This document shows, one piece after another, positions 44,752 through 54,552 of a DNA stretch of 64,000 bases. The stretch is from positions 62,001 to 126,000 of the forward strand of contig NZ_JAIOAP010000007.1 of the NCBI RefSeq assembly GCF_021190915.1. Direction: 5' to 3'. The number at the start of each line of letters is the position of its first letter. Position 1 is the first letter of the stretch. A program made the translations under genes and the position numbers. This DNA comes from Cohnella silvisoli (GTDB lineage: Bacteria; Bacillota; Bacilli; Paenibacillales; Paenibacillaceae). Under the pieces are notes generated by a model. That model ran no database searches. It worked only from the letters and a program-made list of their open reading frames with translations, and was not told where the DNA came from.

Positions 44752-45516
44752 CTATTTCGCTAAATAACCTCCATCGACCATTAAATCCTCCCCCGTAATG
44801 AAGGATGCGTCGTCCGACGCCATAAAGGCTACCGTGCCCGCTACTTCCTCGGGATGTCCTTGCCGGCCTAGAATATGAAGCTTGGATATACGCGTATTTT
44901 CCTCCTCGATATCCAATCCGAGTTGAATGCAGCTATTATCAAAAGCTTCGGTTCTAATGTAGCCTGGACAAACGCTGTTCACGCGAATCCGATAAGGGCT
45001 TAAATCGATAGCCCAACATTTCGTTAAACCGCGAATGGCGAATTTGGTCGCATTATACGTGGCAAAACTCGATTGTCCAATGAATCCGCTTACAGAAGAC
45101 AAATTTATGATGGCTCCCGCACCCGCCTTTTTCATAAGAGGTACACAATGTTGAGTCACGAGCGATGTCCCTATGATGTTTACATCCAAAATGCTTTTCC
45201 AATCTTGAGGCGTTGCTTCGATCCCTTTGAAAATAAAATGAGCGGCGTTATTAACCAGAATATCTACGCGGCCCGACAGCTCGCCGATTTTCAGGAATAC
45301 TTTCTCGACTTGGGATTCGTTGCTAATATCGATCCTCGCGAAGTAAACGGGATTTCCGCTTTCGCTTTGAATGGCGATTGCCGCTTTCTCTCCATCTTGT
45401 TTAAGATCGAGAATCCAAACGTTGCAGCCTTCCTCGCTTAAACGTTGGGCAACCGCGTGACCCAATCCTTGAGCGCCGCCCGTAACGACAGCCACTTTTC
45501 CTTTTAGTCCCCTCAC
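44752..45516 (-). CDS. Short-chain dehydrogenase/reductase
   Basis: The 254-residue classical SDR has VVTGGAQGLGHAVAQRLSEE, DILVNNAAHF, the catalytic serine in INLSSVSGFIGQ and the YxxxK pair in YNATKFAIRGL, and ends with GEDLMVDGGYLAK. It would oxidise a sugar, cyclitol or similar alcohol. The GTG at 45516 is 7 bases after GGAG. It is the first gene of the four-gene operon, downstream of a promoter and of the GntR/LacI hybrid regulator. Confidence 0.9.
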   Translation of the reverse strand: MRGLKGKVAVVTGGAQGLGHAVAQRLSEEGCNVWILDLKQDGEKAAIAIQSESGNPVYFARIDISNESQVEKVFLKIGELSGRVDILVNNAAHFIFKGIEATPQDWKSILDVNIIGTSLVTQHCVPLMKKAGAGAIINLSSVSGFIGQSSFATYNATKFAIRGLTKCWAIDLSPYRIRVNSVCPGYIRTEAFDNSCIQLGLDIEEENTRISKLHILGRQGHPEEVAGTVAFMASDDASFITGEDLMVDGGYLAK

Positions 45517-45565
45517 GTTCCAGCTCCATTCTTAAGTTGTTTTTATGCTTAAAGTATATTTCGTA

Positions 45566-45594
45566 AAATTAGATATGTCTATAAGTCCAATCAA
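45566..45594 (-). promoter_or_regulatory. Candidate promoter of the oxidoreductase operon
   Basis: On the minus strand TTGATT (45589-45594) and TAATTT (45566-45571) are 17 bases apart. The spacer contains GGACTTATAGACATATC; an operator for the nearby regulator may be here but no clear palindrome was seen. Confidence 0.4.
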
Positions 45595-45613
45595 CTTTTT
45601 ATATATCCAATTC

Positions 45614-45649
45614 AAATAAAAATGCCGATTCGCTTAAACGAATCGGCAT
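45614..45649 (-). terminator. Terminator of the GntR/LacI-type regulator
   Basis: ATGCCGATTCG (45622-45632) pairs perfectly with CGAATCGGCAT (45639-45649); the minus strand continues TTTTATTT. Confidence 0.85.
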
Positions 45650-45672
45650 AATGTGCGCAAAATAATTTTATT

Positions 45673-46782
45673 CTAGCCTTTTAATTCAACTAACCGGGGC
45701 TCAACGCGCTTCAGCGTTGTGTCGGAATCCTGTTCGATCGTATTCGTCATTAATTGGGCGGCGATAATGCCAATTTCTGCGGGAGATTGGTCTACATAAG
45801 CTGCCGGCATCATACAATCAGGCGCAATGCTTGGCTCATCGCAACTTATAATCGTAATATCATGGCGCCCGAGCTCATAACATGCCCTCCCTATGAATTG
45901 GGCAATGTGGGCATCGACCGTGGCAATAGCTTCCAATTGAGGATGGTCATTGATGAAGTTAATAATCTCTGCGGGCACGGGATGCGGGCCTATTTGATTT
46001 AATCCCTTCAGCACTTCCGGAGTCACCGTTAAACTGAGACTTAACGGGAGCGGAGAAACTCCATTTTCCATCAAGGCGGATTGGAAACCGAACATTCTTT
46101 CTTTAACGCCGACCGTATAATGTGCTGGATAACTAATATATCCAATATGCCGCTTGCTCCGGCCGACAAGAAATTGTCCCATTAAATAGCCGACTTTTTC
46201 CGTATCGCAATGTACGCCGTTCACTTTATAATCCCGAAAATACTTCTCGACAAAAACGAGCGGGAATTTTTCCAATACGAGCCGGAGCATATCATCGTGG
46301 AAATATTCCCCTCGGCTTGCTACGATAATTAATCCATCTACGGGTATATTTAATAATTCCTTAATGGTAGCAGCCTCTAAGTTGTCCGAATCGTCGATTC
46401 GTTTGAAGATCAGATGGTAGCCTTTGCGGCTTAGCTCGTATTCAATCCCTGAAATGAGCAGAGATTGATATCGAAACTCCATCCATGGCATAATCAAGCC
46501 GATTTTTTTGGCAGATTGGATTAGCATCGGACTTTCTGCGATTTGGGGGGACAACGCTATTTTTTTATCCGTAACGAATGTCCCTCTCCCGCGATGACGG
46601 TATAAATAGCCTTCCGCAACTAATCCGACTAACGCGTTTTTCGCAGTAATGCGGCTTACTTTGAATTGATCCGCTAACATTCGTTCGGGCGGCAGCTGAT
46701 CATGGGGCTTCCATATTCCGGATTGAATCTGGTCTAATATAAATTTTTGAATTTGATTGTACAACGGTATCTTTCGAATCAT
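45673..46782 (-). CDS. GntR-HTH/LacI-sensor hybrid regulator (AraR type)
   Basis: The 369-residue protein joins a GntR winged helix (about 1-75: PLYNQIQKFILDQIQSGIWK, LPPERMLADQFKVSRITAKN, YLYRHRGRGTFV) to a LacI-type periplasmic-binding sensor (about 95-360; IGLIMPWMEFRYQSLLISGI, FVEKYFRDYKVNGVHCDTEK), the layout of AraR. Such proteins respond to a sugar. The ATG at 46782 has AGGGAGAG at 10 bases; the frame is open to 46815. It is read toward the oxidoreductase operon but ends with its own terminator, and probably controls that operon. Confidence 0.88.
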   Translation of the reverse strand: MIRKIPLYNQIQKFILDQIQSGIWKPHDQLPPERMLADQFKVSRITAKNALVGLVAEGYLYRHRGRGTFVTDKKIALSPQIAESPMLIQSAKKIGLIMPWMEFRYQSLLISGIEYELSRKGYHLIFKRIDDSDNLEAATIKELLNIPVDGLIIVASRGEYFHDDMLRLVLEKFPLVFVEKYFRDYKVNGVHCDTEKVGYLMGQFLVGRSKRHIGYISYPAHYTVGVKERMFGFQSALMENGVSPLPLSLSLTVTPEVLKGLNQIGPHPVPAEIINFINDHPQLEAIATVDAHIAQFIGRACYELGRHDITIISCDEPSIAPDCMMPAAYVDQSPAEIGIIAAQLMTNTIEQDSDTTLKRVEPRLVELKG

Positions 46783-46836
46783 GGATTCATATCTCTCCCT
46801 ACAAACATCTCGCAAAAGCTGCCAATGGATATAAAG

Positions 46837-46865
46837 AGTATATTATATGCCCTTCGGATATTCAA
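46837..46865 (-). promoter_or_regulatory. Sigma-A promoter of the hybrid regulator
   Basis: On the minus strand TTGAAT (46860-46865) and TATACT (46837-46842) are exactly 17 bases apart, 55 bases before the start codon. Confidence 0.6.
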
Positions 46866-46951
46866 TAGTTGTTCTGAGGATCTTCCCCAGAAAGGACAAT
46901 GCCCTCGAGTTGGACGCGTCCGGAAAAGTTTTAAAGCTAAACAAGCTTTTT

Positions 46952-47821
46952 CTATAAGAATCTTTTTCTGTTTCTATATTCCTGCGGTTGAATTCCCGTC
47001 CTCAATTTAAACCATTTGCAAAAATAATGAACGCTGCCGAATTGCATCGCCTCCGCGATCGAGGTGGAAGTGAGCTCCGTCTCTTCCAGCAGACGCTGGG
47101 CTACGGCCAATCTTGCTTGGTCATGAAACGCATGCGGCGCCATGCCGAACCGCCCCTTGAACAAACGCGAAACGTAATCGTGGCTGTATGACATCCATTC
47201 CGTCAACCATATGGGATCGTAACTTTTCCCCGCTTGCTCTTCGAGCTTCTCTTTGACTTTCGCGATTAGCTTGTCGAGAGGGGAGCCGGACAAGCGCTCT
47301 TCCCTTGCCCAGCGAAACACTTTAACGATGAGTTGGGTCAACAATCCCCTTAGGAGAAGTTCGTTCATCGGCCGTCCACCCCTGAATTCATCAATGATCT
47401 GTTCGAAGAGAGGCACCGGCCACGTTCCCGTTTCTAACCGTCTAGGAAACGAGCCCTCCCGGTTTCGATCGTAAGTATCCATCTTCTCCCATTCCACGTT
47501 CTTGATGTGGTCGAGAATCTCTTTTCCCTCTTGCTCCAGATCTCCCGCAAATGCGAAATGCAGCCCGAAAAGGACGAAAGGATCATCCTCGCTCGCTTCG
47601 AACCAATGCGGCTCTCCGGGTCCATATGCGAACAGGCAGCCGGCATAAGCACGGAAGAACTCGCCGCCTATGCAAGCCTTTCCTTTTCCCGATCTGACGA
47701 AAATCCACTGGTAATCTCCTATGATTCGCGGACCGAACGACTCGCCTGGACCGCATGCAAGCCGGTTCGCATAATGAACAAGCGGCTGCAATTGATTCGT
47801 TTCCCATTGAAACTGTTCCAT
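46952..47821 (-). CDS. AraC-family transcriptional regulator
   Basis: The 289-residue protein has an N-terminal cupin-like sensor (about 20-115; GKACIGGEFFRAYAGCLFAYGPGEPHW region) and two C-terminal HTH motifs (about 190-285; WLTEWMSYSHDYVSRLFKGR and TSTSIAEAMQFGSVHYFCKW). The ATG at 47821 is preceded by GAGAGG; a TTG at 47827 is an alternative. It is divergent from the PhyH-type dioxygenase gene, 118 bases away, and is its likely regulator. A weak AAAGCT/AGCTTT hairpin at 46933-46949 may end it. Confidence 0.88.
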   Translation of the reverse strand: MEQFQWETNQLQPLVHYANRLACGPGESFGPRIIGDYQWIFVRSGKGKACIGGEFFRAYAGCLFAYGPGEPHWFEASEDDPFVLFGLHFAFAGDLEQEGKEILDHIKNVEWEKMDTYDRNREGSFPRRLETGTWPVPLFEQIIDEFRGGRPMNELLLRGLLTQLIVKVFRWAREERLSGSPLDKLIAKVKEKLEEQAGKSYDPIWLTEWMSYSHDYVSRLFKGRFGMAPHAFHDQARLAVAQRLLEETELTSTSIAEAMQFGSVHYFCKWFKLRTGIQPQEYRNRKRFL

Positions 47822-47939
47822 CGTCAAGTTAACCTCTCCGCGTTATTATTCCGATAAATGACAATCCATAACCTATTCGTTCAAATCTTTCATTCGTTGC
47901 AGATGCTATGATTATACTATATCAGTGAGGAGGATGCTC

Positions 47940-48893
47940 ATGAGTTTAATACCCGTACAAGACAATGACAAGATACCCGTTACCGGATCGTTCACCGACT
48001 CGGCCGCGTTGCTCAGCCACCCGGACAAACTCCGAGCCAGAGCGGAGGAAGACGGTTTGCTCTTCTTTCGGGGGCTCATCCCCCGAGAACGTGTGCTTAA
48101 TGTAAGAAAGGAAATTCTGAGCATCCTGGAACGCTACGGCGTCATGGACCCACACTCTGAACTGATCGAAGGAATGGCTAATGAAGAAGCCGTCAACCTT
48201 TATAGCGCGGAAGACCTGCAGTGGAATGGCGTTGGCGTCACCTTTGACATGTACCGGGACATCCAGAAGCTCGAATCGTTTCATGCCTTGCCGCATTCCC
48301 CTGAGATCAAGGCGATGTTCTCTGCTCTATTCAACGAGACCCCTTTCCCGCATCCCCGGCATATCGGCCGGATTATGCTGCCCCACCGCAATGCCACGGT
48401 GACGCCTTCTCACCAGGATTTCCTGCATATTCAAGGCGCCGCCAACACTTGGACCTGCTGGATTCCGCTCGGCGACGTTTCTCGCAACCTCGGCGGCCTG
48501 GCCGTCCTCAAGGGCAGCTACAAATCCGGTCTGCTGGGCGTAACGAGCGCTCCCGGCGCGGGCGGCTTGGAGACCATATTGTGCGGGCTTAACTATGAGT
48601 GGGAGACAACCGATTACGAGGCCGGAGACGTACTCGCCTTCCACAGCCATACCGTGCATAAATCGATACCTAACCATATTCCCGGTAAAATCCGCCTCTC
48701 CTGCGACTATCGGTATCAGCCTGCAAGCGAAGTGATCGAAGCTGCGTCGTTAAAGCCTCACGGTCCTTACGAGTGGGAGGAACTTTACGAAGGCTGGACG
48801 CAAGAGGATTTGAAGTATTATTGGAAAGGGATCGATTTCCGGTTTACCGCCTTTGACGAATCGATCCGTTGGCAGAAAGAAAAAATTTGTTGA
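47940..48893 (+). CDS. Phytanoyl-CoA dioxygenase (PhyH) family oxygenase
   Basis: The 317-residue protein is a Fe(II)/2-oxoglutarate-dependent oxygenase. The iron ligands are visible as the HxD pair in TPSHQDFLHIQGAANTW and the distal histidine in HSHTVHKSIPNH, followed by the arginine for 2-oxoglutarate in GKIRLSCDYRYQ. It starts MSLIPVQDNDKIPV at 47940, 6 bases after AGGAGG. PhyH enzymes hydroxylate diverse substrates, so the compound is unknown; the divergent AraC gene suggests an inducible small-molecule pathway. Confidence 0.85.
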   Translation: MSLIPVQDNDKIPVTGSFTDSAALLSHPDKLRARAEEDGLLFFRGLIPRERVLNVRKEILSILERYGVMDPHSELIEGMANEEAVNLYSAEDLQWNGVGVTFDMYRDIQKLESFHALPHSPEIKAMFSALFNETPFPHPRHIGRIMLPHRNATVTPSHQDFLHIQGAANTWTCWIPLGDVSRNLGGLAVLKGSYKSGLLGVTSAPGAGGLETILCGLNYEWETTDYEAGDVLAFHSHTVHKSIPNHIPGKIRLSCDYRYQPASEVIEAASLKPHGPYEWEELYEGWTQEDLKYYWKGIDFRFTAFDESIRWQKEKIC

Positions 48894-49067
48894 TAAATTT
48901 TTTCCATCCTGCTTACTAGGATATCTTTGGAATTTGAAATATGAAAAATAATCTCGTCTACGCAGGCAGGATTTTTTTGAATGACGAGATCAGCCAATTT
49001 TTTGTGACTAATATAAGTTATCCAATCGCAAAAGCTATCATCGATCACGATTAGATGGCGTCCAGCC

Positions 49068-49118
49068 AAAGCACACAAAAGAGTTCCTCGTCTATTGAGG
49101 AACTCTTTTGTGTGCTTT
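49068..49118. repeat. Perfect 22-bp hairpin
   Basis: AAAGCACACAAAAGAGTTCC plus TC (49068-49089) pairs perfectly with its reverse complement at 49097-49118 around a 7-base loop. No T run follows on either strand beyond the stem's own bases. It lies midway in the 430-base gap between the PhyH gene and the exonuclease gene, which otherwise holds no supported gene. Confidence 0.9.
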
Positions 49119-49323
49119 GTCGCCCTATCTAATGAAACTTCTCGATTTTCTGCCTTGATTCTAATCGTCGGGTGGTTTAACGTCAGTACCATTCGTCTTG
49201 CGAAACCGCCAACTGAGTCCCCCTGATGTGCCGGTTTATTTTTCACCCTGACAAATGCCTCTCGGAAGACTATAATAACAAGGGTACGAATTATATCTGC
49301 GGATTGTCCTTGAGGTGCTTGAA

Positions 49324-49986
49324 TTGACCATTATCGTATATGACTTAGAAATGACCGTAAGGCGCAAAAAAGGCCAGATCGCCGAAATCATTGAAATCGG
49401 AGCAGCGAAAGTCGGGTTGGTCGAGGATGTTCCGCAAATTATCGGCACGTTCCAATCGTTCGTTAAACCCGTCATCGTCCCGCATTTAACCGCGGATACG
49501 ACTTCTTTTACCGGAATCACGCAAGAGGATGTCAACGGGGCCGGCACGCTGGCTCAAGTCATTCGCGATTACACGGAATGGATGGGTACGGAAGAGTATT
49601 TTCTGTGCGCGTGGGGGCCGGACGATCAACGCCAGCTCGTGCAGGAATGCCGTCAGCATCACATACCGACGGACTGGATCGTTAATCATAATAACTTGCA
49701 GAAGATGTTATCCAAAGTGTATAAGCTAGAGAAACATCAGCAGATGGGATTAAAGCCGGCTCTGGAAATGTTGGAAATTCCTTTCTCGGGATCTCACCAC
49801 AGGGCGTTGGACGATGCGTTTAATACGGCGCAAATACTCGTGAAGCTGTTCGACCAATTTCAATTCCGCCGCAACAAGCTAAGCGAGGAAACGAAGATCG
49901 AGAGCGAGATCGTGTACAAGACCGACCATTACGAGAACCTCCCCTTCGCCAGACTCGCCAATTTATTCCCCGAACAACAAAAGTAG
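49324..49986 (+). CDS. DEDDh 3'-5' exonuclease (KapD-like)
   Basis: The 220-residue protein belongs to the DnaQ-like exonuclease group. Acidic residues appear in order: IVYDLEMTV (DxE), the mid-domain aspartates around WGPDDQRQ and the HxxxxD of SHHRALDDAFNTAQILVKLF. Bacillus KapD of this type inhibits the KinA route into sporulation. The start is taken as TTG at 49324, 6 bases after GAGGTG; the GTG at 49315 overlaps that site. A Lys/Glu-rich tail of about 35 residues follows the domain. Confidence 0.82.
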   Translation: MTIIVYDLEMTVRRKKGQIAEIIEIGAAKVGLVEDVPQIIGTFQSFVKPVIVPHLTADTTSFTGITQEDVNGAGTLAQVIRDYTEWMGTEEYFLCAWGPDDQRQLVQECRQHHIPTDWIVNHNNLQKMLSKVYKLEKHQQMGLKPALEMLEIPFSGSHHRALDDAFNTAQILVKLFDQFQFRRNKLSEETKIESEIVYKTDHYENLPFARLANLFPEQQK

Positions 49987-50002
49987 CCTCGATATCGAGG
50001 CT
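49985..50002 (+). terminator. Palindromic terminator of the exonuclease gene
   Basis: AGCCTCGATATCGAGGCT is a perfect 18-base palindrome directly at the stop codon, followed by GCTTTCG. The convergent ureD stop is at 50016. Confidence 0.6.
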
Positions 50003-50015
50003 GCTTTCGTTATGT

Positions 50016-50957
50016 CTATTGCTCGTTAATTCCAGACATCCAAGCTTCCTTAAGCAGCCTAATAGGCGGTTGATCCAGCAATATTAATCGCACGACATCC
50101 CACGCCGCAAGCAACAACCGTTGCAGCTTCCACGCGGCATTGCCCGCGACTTGAACGACAAGTCCATGCTTTGCCGTGCGTGCGATCCCCCAACTAAGTC
50201 CTTCCGGTTCGCCAATCTTGCTCTCCAGCATTTCGCGGACTTTTATCGCGGCTTCCGCGTTCACGCGATCAGAAAAAATGGAAAAAGCCCCGATATGTGT
50301 AAAACTTCCGAAGCATCCGGCATTGTCGAGCGGCAAAGCCGCGGGTTCCCACTTTAGCCGTTGATAATGCATGAGTTCTCCCTTATACCGTACCGTAACT
50401 TTCGCGTCATAAGAACGAAATGCGAAAGCTTCCCCCCGCGACATTCTCCCCGGGCAAAATATATCGCTTAGCATACAGATCGCTCCCTCGGCCAAGTCGA
50501 CTTCCGTCTCCGCGACAAACTTGGCGTCGCGAAACAGCATGACAGGCTCGGGAATCCATTCCAGTACCGCTCCCGGCTCCAAACGAAACCTTTGGCGCAG
50601 CCGGGAATCGCCCGAATCGCATGGGTGAACGCGGGTATACGCCTGATTGGTCGCATAGAGCCGGGTTCCTTCCTGCAGATGCCAATCGAGAACGTAACGA
50701 TCTCCCTCCAGAAGCCCCGGCGAGCCGTCCATTTGCACGACGGCCAATTGCCGCCAGCTTTGATTATCCAGACGGAATGTCTTAGCGATCTTGAGCGGGG
50801 AGGAATGGTATCTTGTCACGAGCTCGGACCTTCCGTTAACTAAACCTATCACGGCACGCAATTCGGACAGCCTCTCGGTCACGGCGGCAACTCCGGCCCC
50901 AAGTCCGACGGATTGCTCAATCGTTGAAGCTTCCGCCAAACTAGACGACGGCCGCAT
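50016..50957 (-). CDS. ureD: Urease accessory protein UreD/UreH
   Basis: UreD is the scaffold that binds apo-urease and recruits UreF and UreG for nickel insertion. The 313-residue protein has the family segments [60 protein letters not shown] and [20 protein letters not shown]. The ATG at 50957 overlaps the ureG end by 17 bases; the frame is open to 50996. It is the last gene of ureABCFGD. Confidence 0.9.
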   Translation of the reverse strand: MRPSSSLAEASTIEQSVGLGAGVAAVTERLSELRAVIGLVNGRSELVTRYHSSPLKIAKTFRLDNQSWRQLAVVQMDGSPGLLEGDRYVLDWHLQEGTRLYATNQAYTRVHPCDSGDSRLRQRFRLEPGAVLEWIPEPVMLFRDAKFVAETEVDLAEGAICMLSDIFCPGRMSRGEAFAFRSYDAKVTVRYKGELMHYQRLKWEPAALPLDNAGCFGSFTHIGAFSIFSDRVNAEAAIKVREMLESKIGEPEGLSWGIARTAKHGLVVQVAGNAAWKLQRLLLAAWDVVRLILLDQPPIRLLKEAWMSGINEQ

Positions 50958-51618
50958 GACGGCCCGTTTCCCGCTCAACCCAACCGGCGACGACATCCAG
51001 CCCTTGACCGCCGAATAAGTTAGTGAATACGAACGGCCTCTCGCCGCGCATATGACGCGAATCGTGCTCCATCACTTCCAAACTGGCGCCTACGTAAGGA
51101 GCAAGATCTATTTTGTTAATGATGAGCAAATCGGACCTCATAATTCCCGGGCCGCCTTTGCGCGGGATTTTCTCCCCTTGGGCAACGTCGATAATGTAAA
51201 TGAACCGGTCGACAAGCTCCGGACTGAAGGCCGCCGCCAAGTTATCTCCGCCGCTTTCGATCAAGATCAAATCCAGGTCGGGAAAACGTTGCTCCAACTC
51301 TTCGACGGCTTCGAAATTCATCGAGGCATCCTCGCGAATGGCCGTATGCGGGCATCCCCCCGTCTCGACGCCGATTATCCGATCCACTGGCAAACATCCG
51401 GTATCGGACAGAATACGCGCATCTTCTTTCGTATAAATATCGTTGGTGATGACCGCTAAGTTAATTTTGTCCTTCAATTGAAATGCGAGCTGCTCGACTA
51501 GCTTTGTTTTCCCGGAGCCGACCGGCCCCCCTATACCAATTCGCATAGGCCTGCCGCTAACCGCCTCGGGCGTTTCCCATTCGTGGTGATGATGATGTCC
51601 TTCTTTGCCTTGGCACAT
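50941..51618 (-). CDS. ureG: Urease accessory GTPase UreG
   Basis: UreG is the SIMIBI GTPase that delivers nickel to urease. The 225-residue protein has the P-loop [39 protein letters not shown], the nickel motif [11 protein letters not shown] (Cys-Pro-His), [19 protein letters not shown] and [11 protein letters not shown]. The N-terminus has a run of five histidines ([11 protein letters not shown]). The ATG at 51618 is 5-8 bases after GGAGGG; the frame is open to 51684. No ureE is present, so the histidine run may help store nickel. Confidence 0.96.
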   Translation of the reverse strand: MCQGKEGHHHHHEWETPEAVSGRPMRIGIGGPVGSGKTKLVEQLAFQLKDKINLAVITNDIYTKEDARILSDTGCLPVDRIIGVETGGCPHTAIREDASMNFEAVEELEQRFPDLDLILIESGGDNLAAAFSPELVDRFIYIIDVAQGEKIPRKGGPGIMRSDLLIINKIDLAPYVGASLEVMEHDSRHMRGERPFVFTNLFGGQGLDVVAGWVERETGRHAAVV

Positions 51619-51649
51619 AAGCAATCCCTCCGCATATTTGAATGTATTC

Positions 51650-52381
51650 TCAAGACATAAACAACCTGGAGTACAATGTTTCATGACGGATCATCGCCAG
51701 CTCCGCGAGCGGCATGGCGCTGTAAGCATCCTCCGGATCCATTTCGCGAACCGCCTCCCAGCTCTGCTCCACTGCCGGGAATAACGATGCCGTCAATCGC
51801 TGGGCTTCCGTCTGCCCTATGGAGATTAGCCTGAGGGCAGCATTGACGCAAGTAGCAACCGTCGCGTACAAATAACCTTCCGCAGCCCGATCCAAAGGAA
51901 TATGAAGACCTTGGCAAATGATACCGTACACAAGTGGATAGCTGCCGAAGCATTTGCCATCGCGAACATCTTCCTGCAGCGAACGAAACGACATGGATGG
52001 AAACAGCTCCGGCGCCAGCTTTAACAATCTTCGTCCGATTTTTTCTATTCCGTCACGCGATTCGGGGGCTAATCTCTGATAATGAACCAGCTTTTCGATG
52101 TCGTAAGCATATTGGCCATTGTTGGCAATGCTACCGCCATCGATATTCAAACGTTTGTATACCGCTTTGATAATCATTAAGTCGCTTGTTGCCCAGCTAT
52201 GCCGGAGCATGCTTTCAATGTAGGCTCGCAAATCCGCGCCGTCTTTCACTCTGCCGTCTTGAACAAGCGATTCCAGTCCGAAAGAATGAGCGAAGCTGCC
52301 TATGGGCAGCGCCGAATCGAGCAGCAGTTGCAACGATAACCATGTGCCGGAATTCGCTCTTCCATCGCTCTCTTCCGCCAC
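51650..52381 (-). CDS. ureF: Urease accessory protein UreF
   Basis: UreF works with UreD and UreG in urease activation and gates GTP hydrolysis. The 243-residue, mostly helical protein has [39 protein letters not shown] and [20 protein letters not shown] with family spacing. The GTG at 52381 is 10 bases after GAGGAGG. It lies 35 bases after ureC and 31 before ureG. Confidence 0.94.
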   Translation of the reverse strand: MAEESDGRANSGTWLSLQLLLDSALPIGSFAHSFGLESLVQDGRVKDGADLRAYIESMLRHSWATSDLMIIKAVYKRLNIDGGSIANNGQYAYDIEKLVHYQRLAPESRDGIEKIGRRLLKLAPELFPSMSFRSLQEDVRDGKCFGSYPLVYGIICQGLHIPLDRAAEGYLYATVATCVNAALRLISIGQTEAQRLTASLFPAVEQSWEAVREMDPEDAYSAMPLAELAMIRHETLYSRLFMS

Positions 52382-52416
52382 TTCCGATCCGCCTCCTCTC
52401 GTTTACAGGCGTCCAT

Positions 52417-54129
52417 CTAGAACAAGAAATACCGCTGCGCCATCGGAACGACGGAGACGGGTTCGCAAATCGCGAGCTCGCCGTCGACGGTTACCTTATA
52501 GGTGTCCGGATCCACTTCGATTGTCGGTGTCGCGTTATTATGAATCATGTCCTTTTTGCCGATGTTCCGGCAGTTGATAACGGGTTCGATCCGTTTCTGC
52601 AGGCCAAGCTTTTGGGCAATTCCCCGATCGTAAGCCGCTTGGGAGACAAAAGTAATAGAACTATGGAGCAGAGATTTGCCGTAAGAAGCGAACATCGGTC
52701 TGCCGAACACAGGCTGAGGCGTCGGTATCGAAGCGTTCGGATCGCCCATCTGCGCGTAAGCGATGCTCCCCCCTTTGAGGATCATATCCGGTTTAACCCC
52801 GAAAAAAGCCGGGCTCCACACGACCGCATCCGCCCATTTCCCAACTTCCAGCGATCCCACCAAATGCGAGATACCATGTGCGATAGCCGGATTAATCGTG
52901 TATTTCGCTACGTAACGTTTAATCCGATCATTGTCCCCTTGATCCGTCTCGCCGTTAAGCGCGCCTCTTTGCGCTTTCATTTTATCCGCCATTTGCCAAG
53001 TCCGCATAATGACTTCCCCGACACGCCCCATCGCCTGGGAATCCGAGCTAATGATGCTGAACGCGCCAAGGTCATGCAAAATATCTTCCGCCGCGATCGT
53101 CTCGGGACGAATACGGGAATCCGCGAAAGCGACGTCCTCCGGAATCCGGCTATCCAAGTGATGGCAAACCATAAGCATATCCAAGTGCTCTTCAATCGTA
53201 TTTATCGTAAAAGGTCTAGTCGGGTTAGTGGAAGACGGGATAATATTCGGTTCGCCGGCCGCTTTAATAATATCGGGCGCATGACCGCCGCCGGCGCCTT
53301 CCGTATGATAAGTATGAATCGTTCGACCGCCTATCGCCCGCAAAGTGTCTTCCACGAACCCTGCTTCGTTCAGCGTATCGGTATGAATGGCCACTTGAAC
53401 GTCATATTGATCCGCAGCCGACAAACATGCGTCGATGGCGGCGGGAGTCGTGCCCCAATCTTCGTGCAGCTTCAGGCCGATGGCGCCCGCTTCGATCTGC
53501 TCGATGAGCGGTTCCAAAGTCGAAGCGTTCCCCTTGCCCAGAAAACCGAGATTCATCGGGAACGCTTCGGCCGCTTCCAACATTCTGCGAAGATGCCAAG
53601 CACCGGGCGTACAGGTCGTCGCATTTGTCCCCGTTGCCGGCCCGGTTCCGCCGCCAATCATCGTCGTTACCCCCGAAGATAACGCAGTCTCGATCTGCTG
53701 CGGGCAAATATAATGAATATGCGTATCGATGCCTCCGGCCGTAACGATCTTACCTTCTCCGGCGATGACTTCCGTGCTTGCGCCGACGACCATATTGGGA
53801 TCGACGCCGTCCATAATGTCGGGATTACCCGCTTTGCCAATGCCGACGATAACGCCGTCCTTGATCCCGACATCGCCTTTTACGATTCCCCAGTGATCGA
53901 TGACAACGGCATTCGTGATCAGCGTATCCAGAACACCCTCGCTTCTAATCGCGCGGCTGGATTGCCCCATCCCGTCCCGGATCACTTTGCCGCCGCCGAA
54001 TTTGCACTCGTCCCCATATACGGTGTAATCGCGTTCGATAACCGCCCACAAGTCCGTATCCGCCAATCTAACCGCATCTCCGGTTGTCGGGCCGAACATC
54101 CCCGCGTAGCTTTGACGATCCATGCGCAT
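52417..54129 (-). CDS. ureC: Urease alpha subunit
   Basis: UreC is the catalytic subunit that hydrolyses urea to ammonia and CO2 at a dinuclear nickel site. The 570-residue protein is full length and keeps the nickel histidines in [11 protein letters not shown], the carbamylated lysine in [23 protein letters not shown], and the active-site flap [20 protein letters not shown]. The ATG at 54129 has GGGGGAGAG upstream. It lies 27 bases after ureB. Confidence 0.98.
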   Translation of the reverse strand: MRMDRQSYAGMFGPTTGDAVRLADTDLWAVIERDYTVYGDECKFGGGKVIRDGMGQSSRAIRSEGVLDTLITNAVVIDHWGIVKGDVGIKDGVIVGIGKAGNPDIMDGVDPNMVVGASTEVIAGEGKIVTAGGIDTHIHYICPQQIETALSSGVTTMIGGGTGPATGTNATTCTPGAWHLRRMLEAAEAFPMNLGFLGKGNASTLEPLIEQIEAGAIGLKLHEDWGTTPAAIDACLSAADQYDVQVAIHTDTLNEAGFVEDTLRAIGGRTIHTYHTEGAGGGHAPDIIKAAGEPNIIPSSTNPTRPFTINTIEEHLDMLMVCHHLDSRIPEDVAFADSRIRPETIAAEDILHDLGAFSIISSDSQAMGRVGEVIMRTWQMADKMKAQRGALNGETDQGDNDRIKRYVAKYTINPAIAHGISHLVGSLEVGKWADAVVWSPAFFGVKPDMILKGGSIAYAQMGDPNASIPTPQPVFGRPMFASYGKSLLHSSITFVSQAAYDRGIAQKLGLQKRIEPVINCRNIGKKDMIHNNATPTIEVDPDTYKVTVDGELAICEPVSVVPMAQRYFLF

Positions 54130-54156
54130 ACTCGCTCTCCCCCTCTGTAAGTCTAT

Positions 54157-54519
54157 TTATTCGAGAGCACTCCACGTCCTCAACCGCTCGACATCCTCCG
54201 GACTCATTTCACCCGCCACGTATCCATTCGACAGCCCGTTCAAGCCGTAGGCAAGCTTGGCTCCGCCAAGCTCCGTTAATTGAACCGGTTTTTCCTCGCC
54301 GGGCTCGAATCGCACGGCCGTACCCGCGGGAATATTGAGCCTCATGCCGAAAGCTTGCTCTCTAGGAAAATGCAACGATCGATTCACTTCGAAAAAGTGA
54401 AAATGAGAACCGACCTGCACGGGCCGATCCCCCGCGTTGTTAACGATAAGCTCTATCGTACGCCTGCCCGCGTTCAGCTCCAGCGAGCCGGCTTTAGCCC
54501 TTATTTCTCCCGGGATCAT
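54157..54519 (-). CDS. ureB: Urease beta subunit
   Basis: The structural beta subunit packs on UreC. The 120-residue protein has [40 protein letters not shown] and [20 protein letters not shown], which are family hallmarks. The ATG at 54519 follows AAGGAGG; the frame is open to 54540 but the shorter start fits the family. Confidence 0.97.
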   Translation of the reverse strand: MIPGEIRAKAGSLELNAGRRTIELIVNNAGDRPVQVGSHFHFFEVNRSLHFPREQAFGMRLNIPAGTAVRFEPGEEKPVQLTELGGAKLAYGLNGLSNGYVAGEMSPEDVERLRTWSALE

Positions 54520-54552
54520 AACCGCATTCCTCCTTATCAAGATGTAACCGCA

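Noticed and set aside
48818-49246. Minus-strand open frame of 142 residues after the PhyH gene
   Set aside because: It overlaps the dioxygenase 3' end, runs through the perfect hairpin, starts at GTG without a binding site and matches no family I know.
52186-53682. Plus-strand open frame of 498 residues opposite ureC and ureF
   Set aside because: It lies wholly antisense to two clear urease genes, has arginine-rich shadow composition and no family motif.
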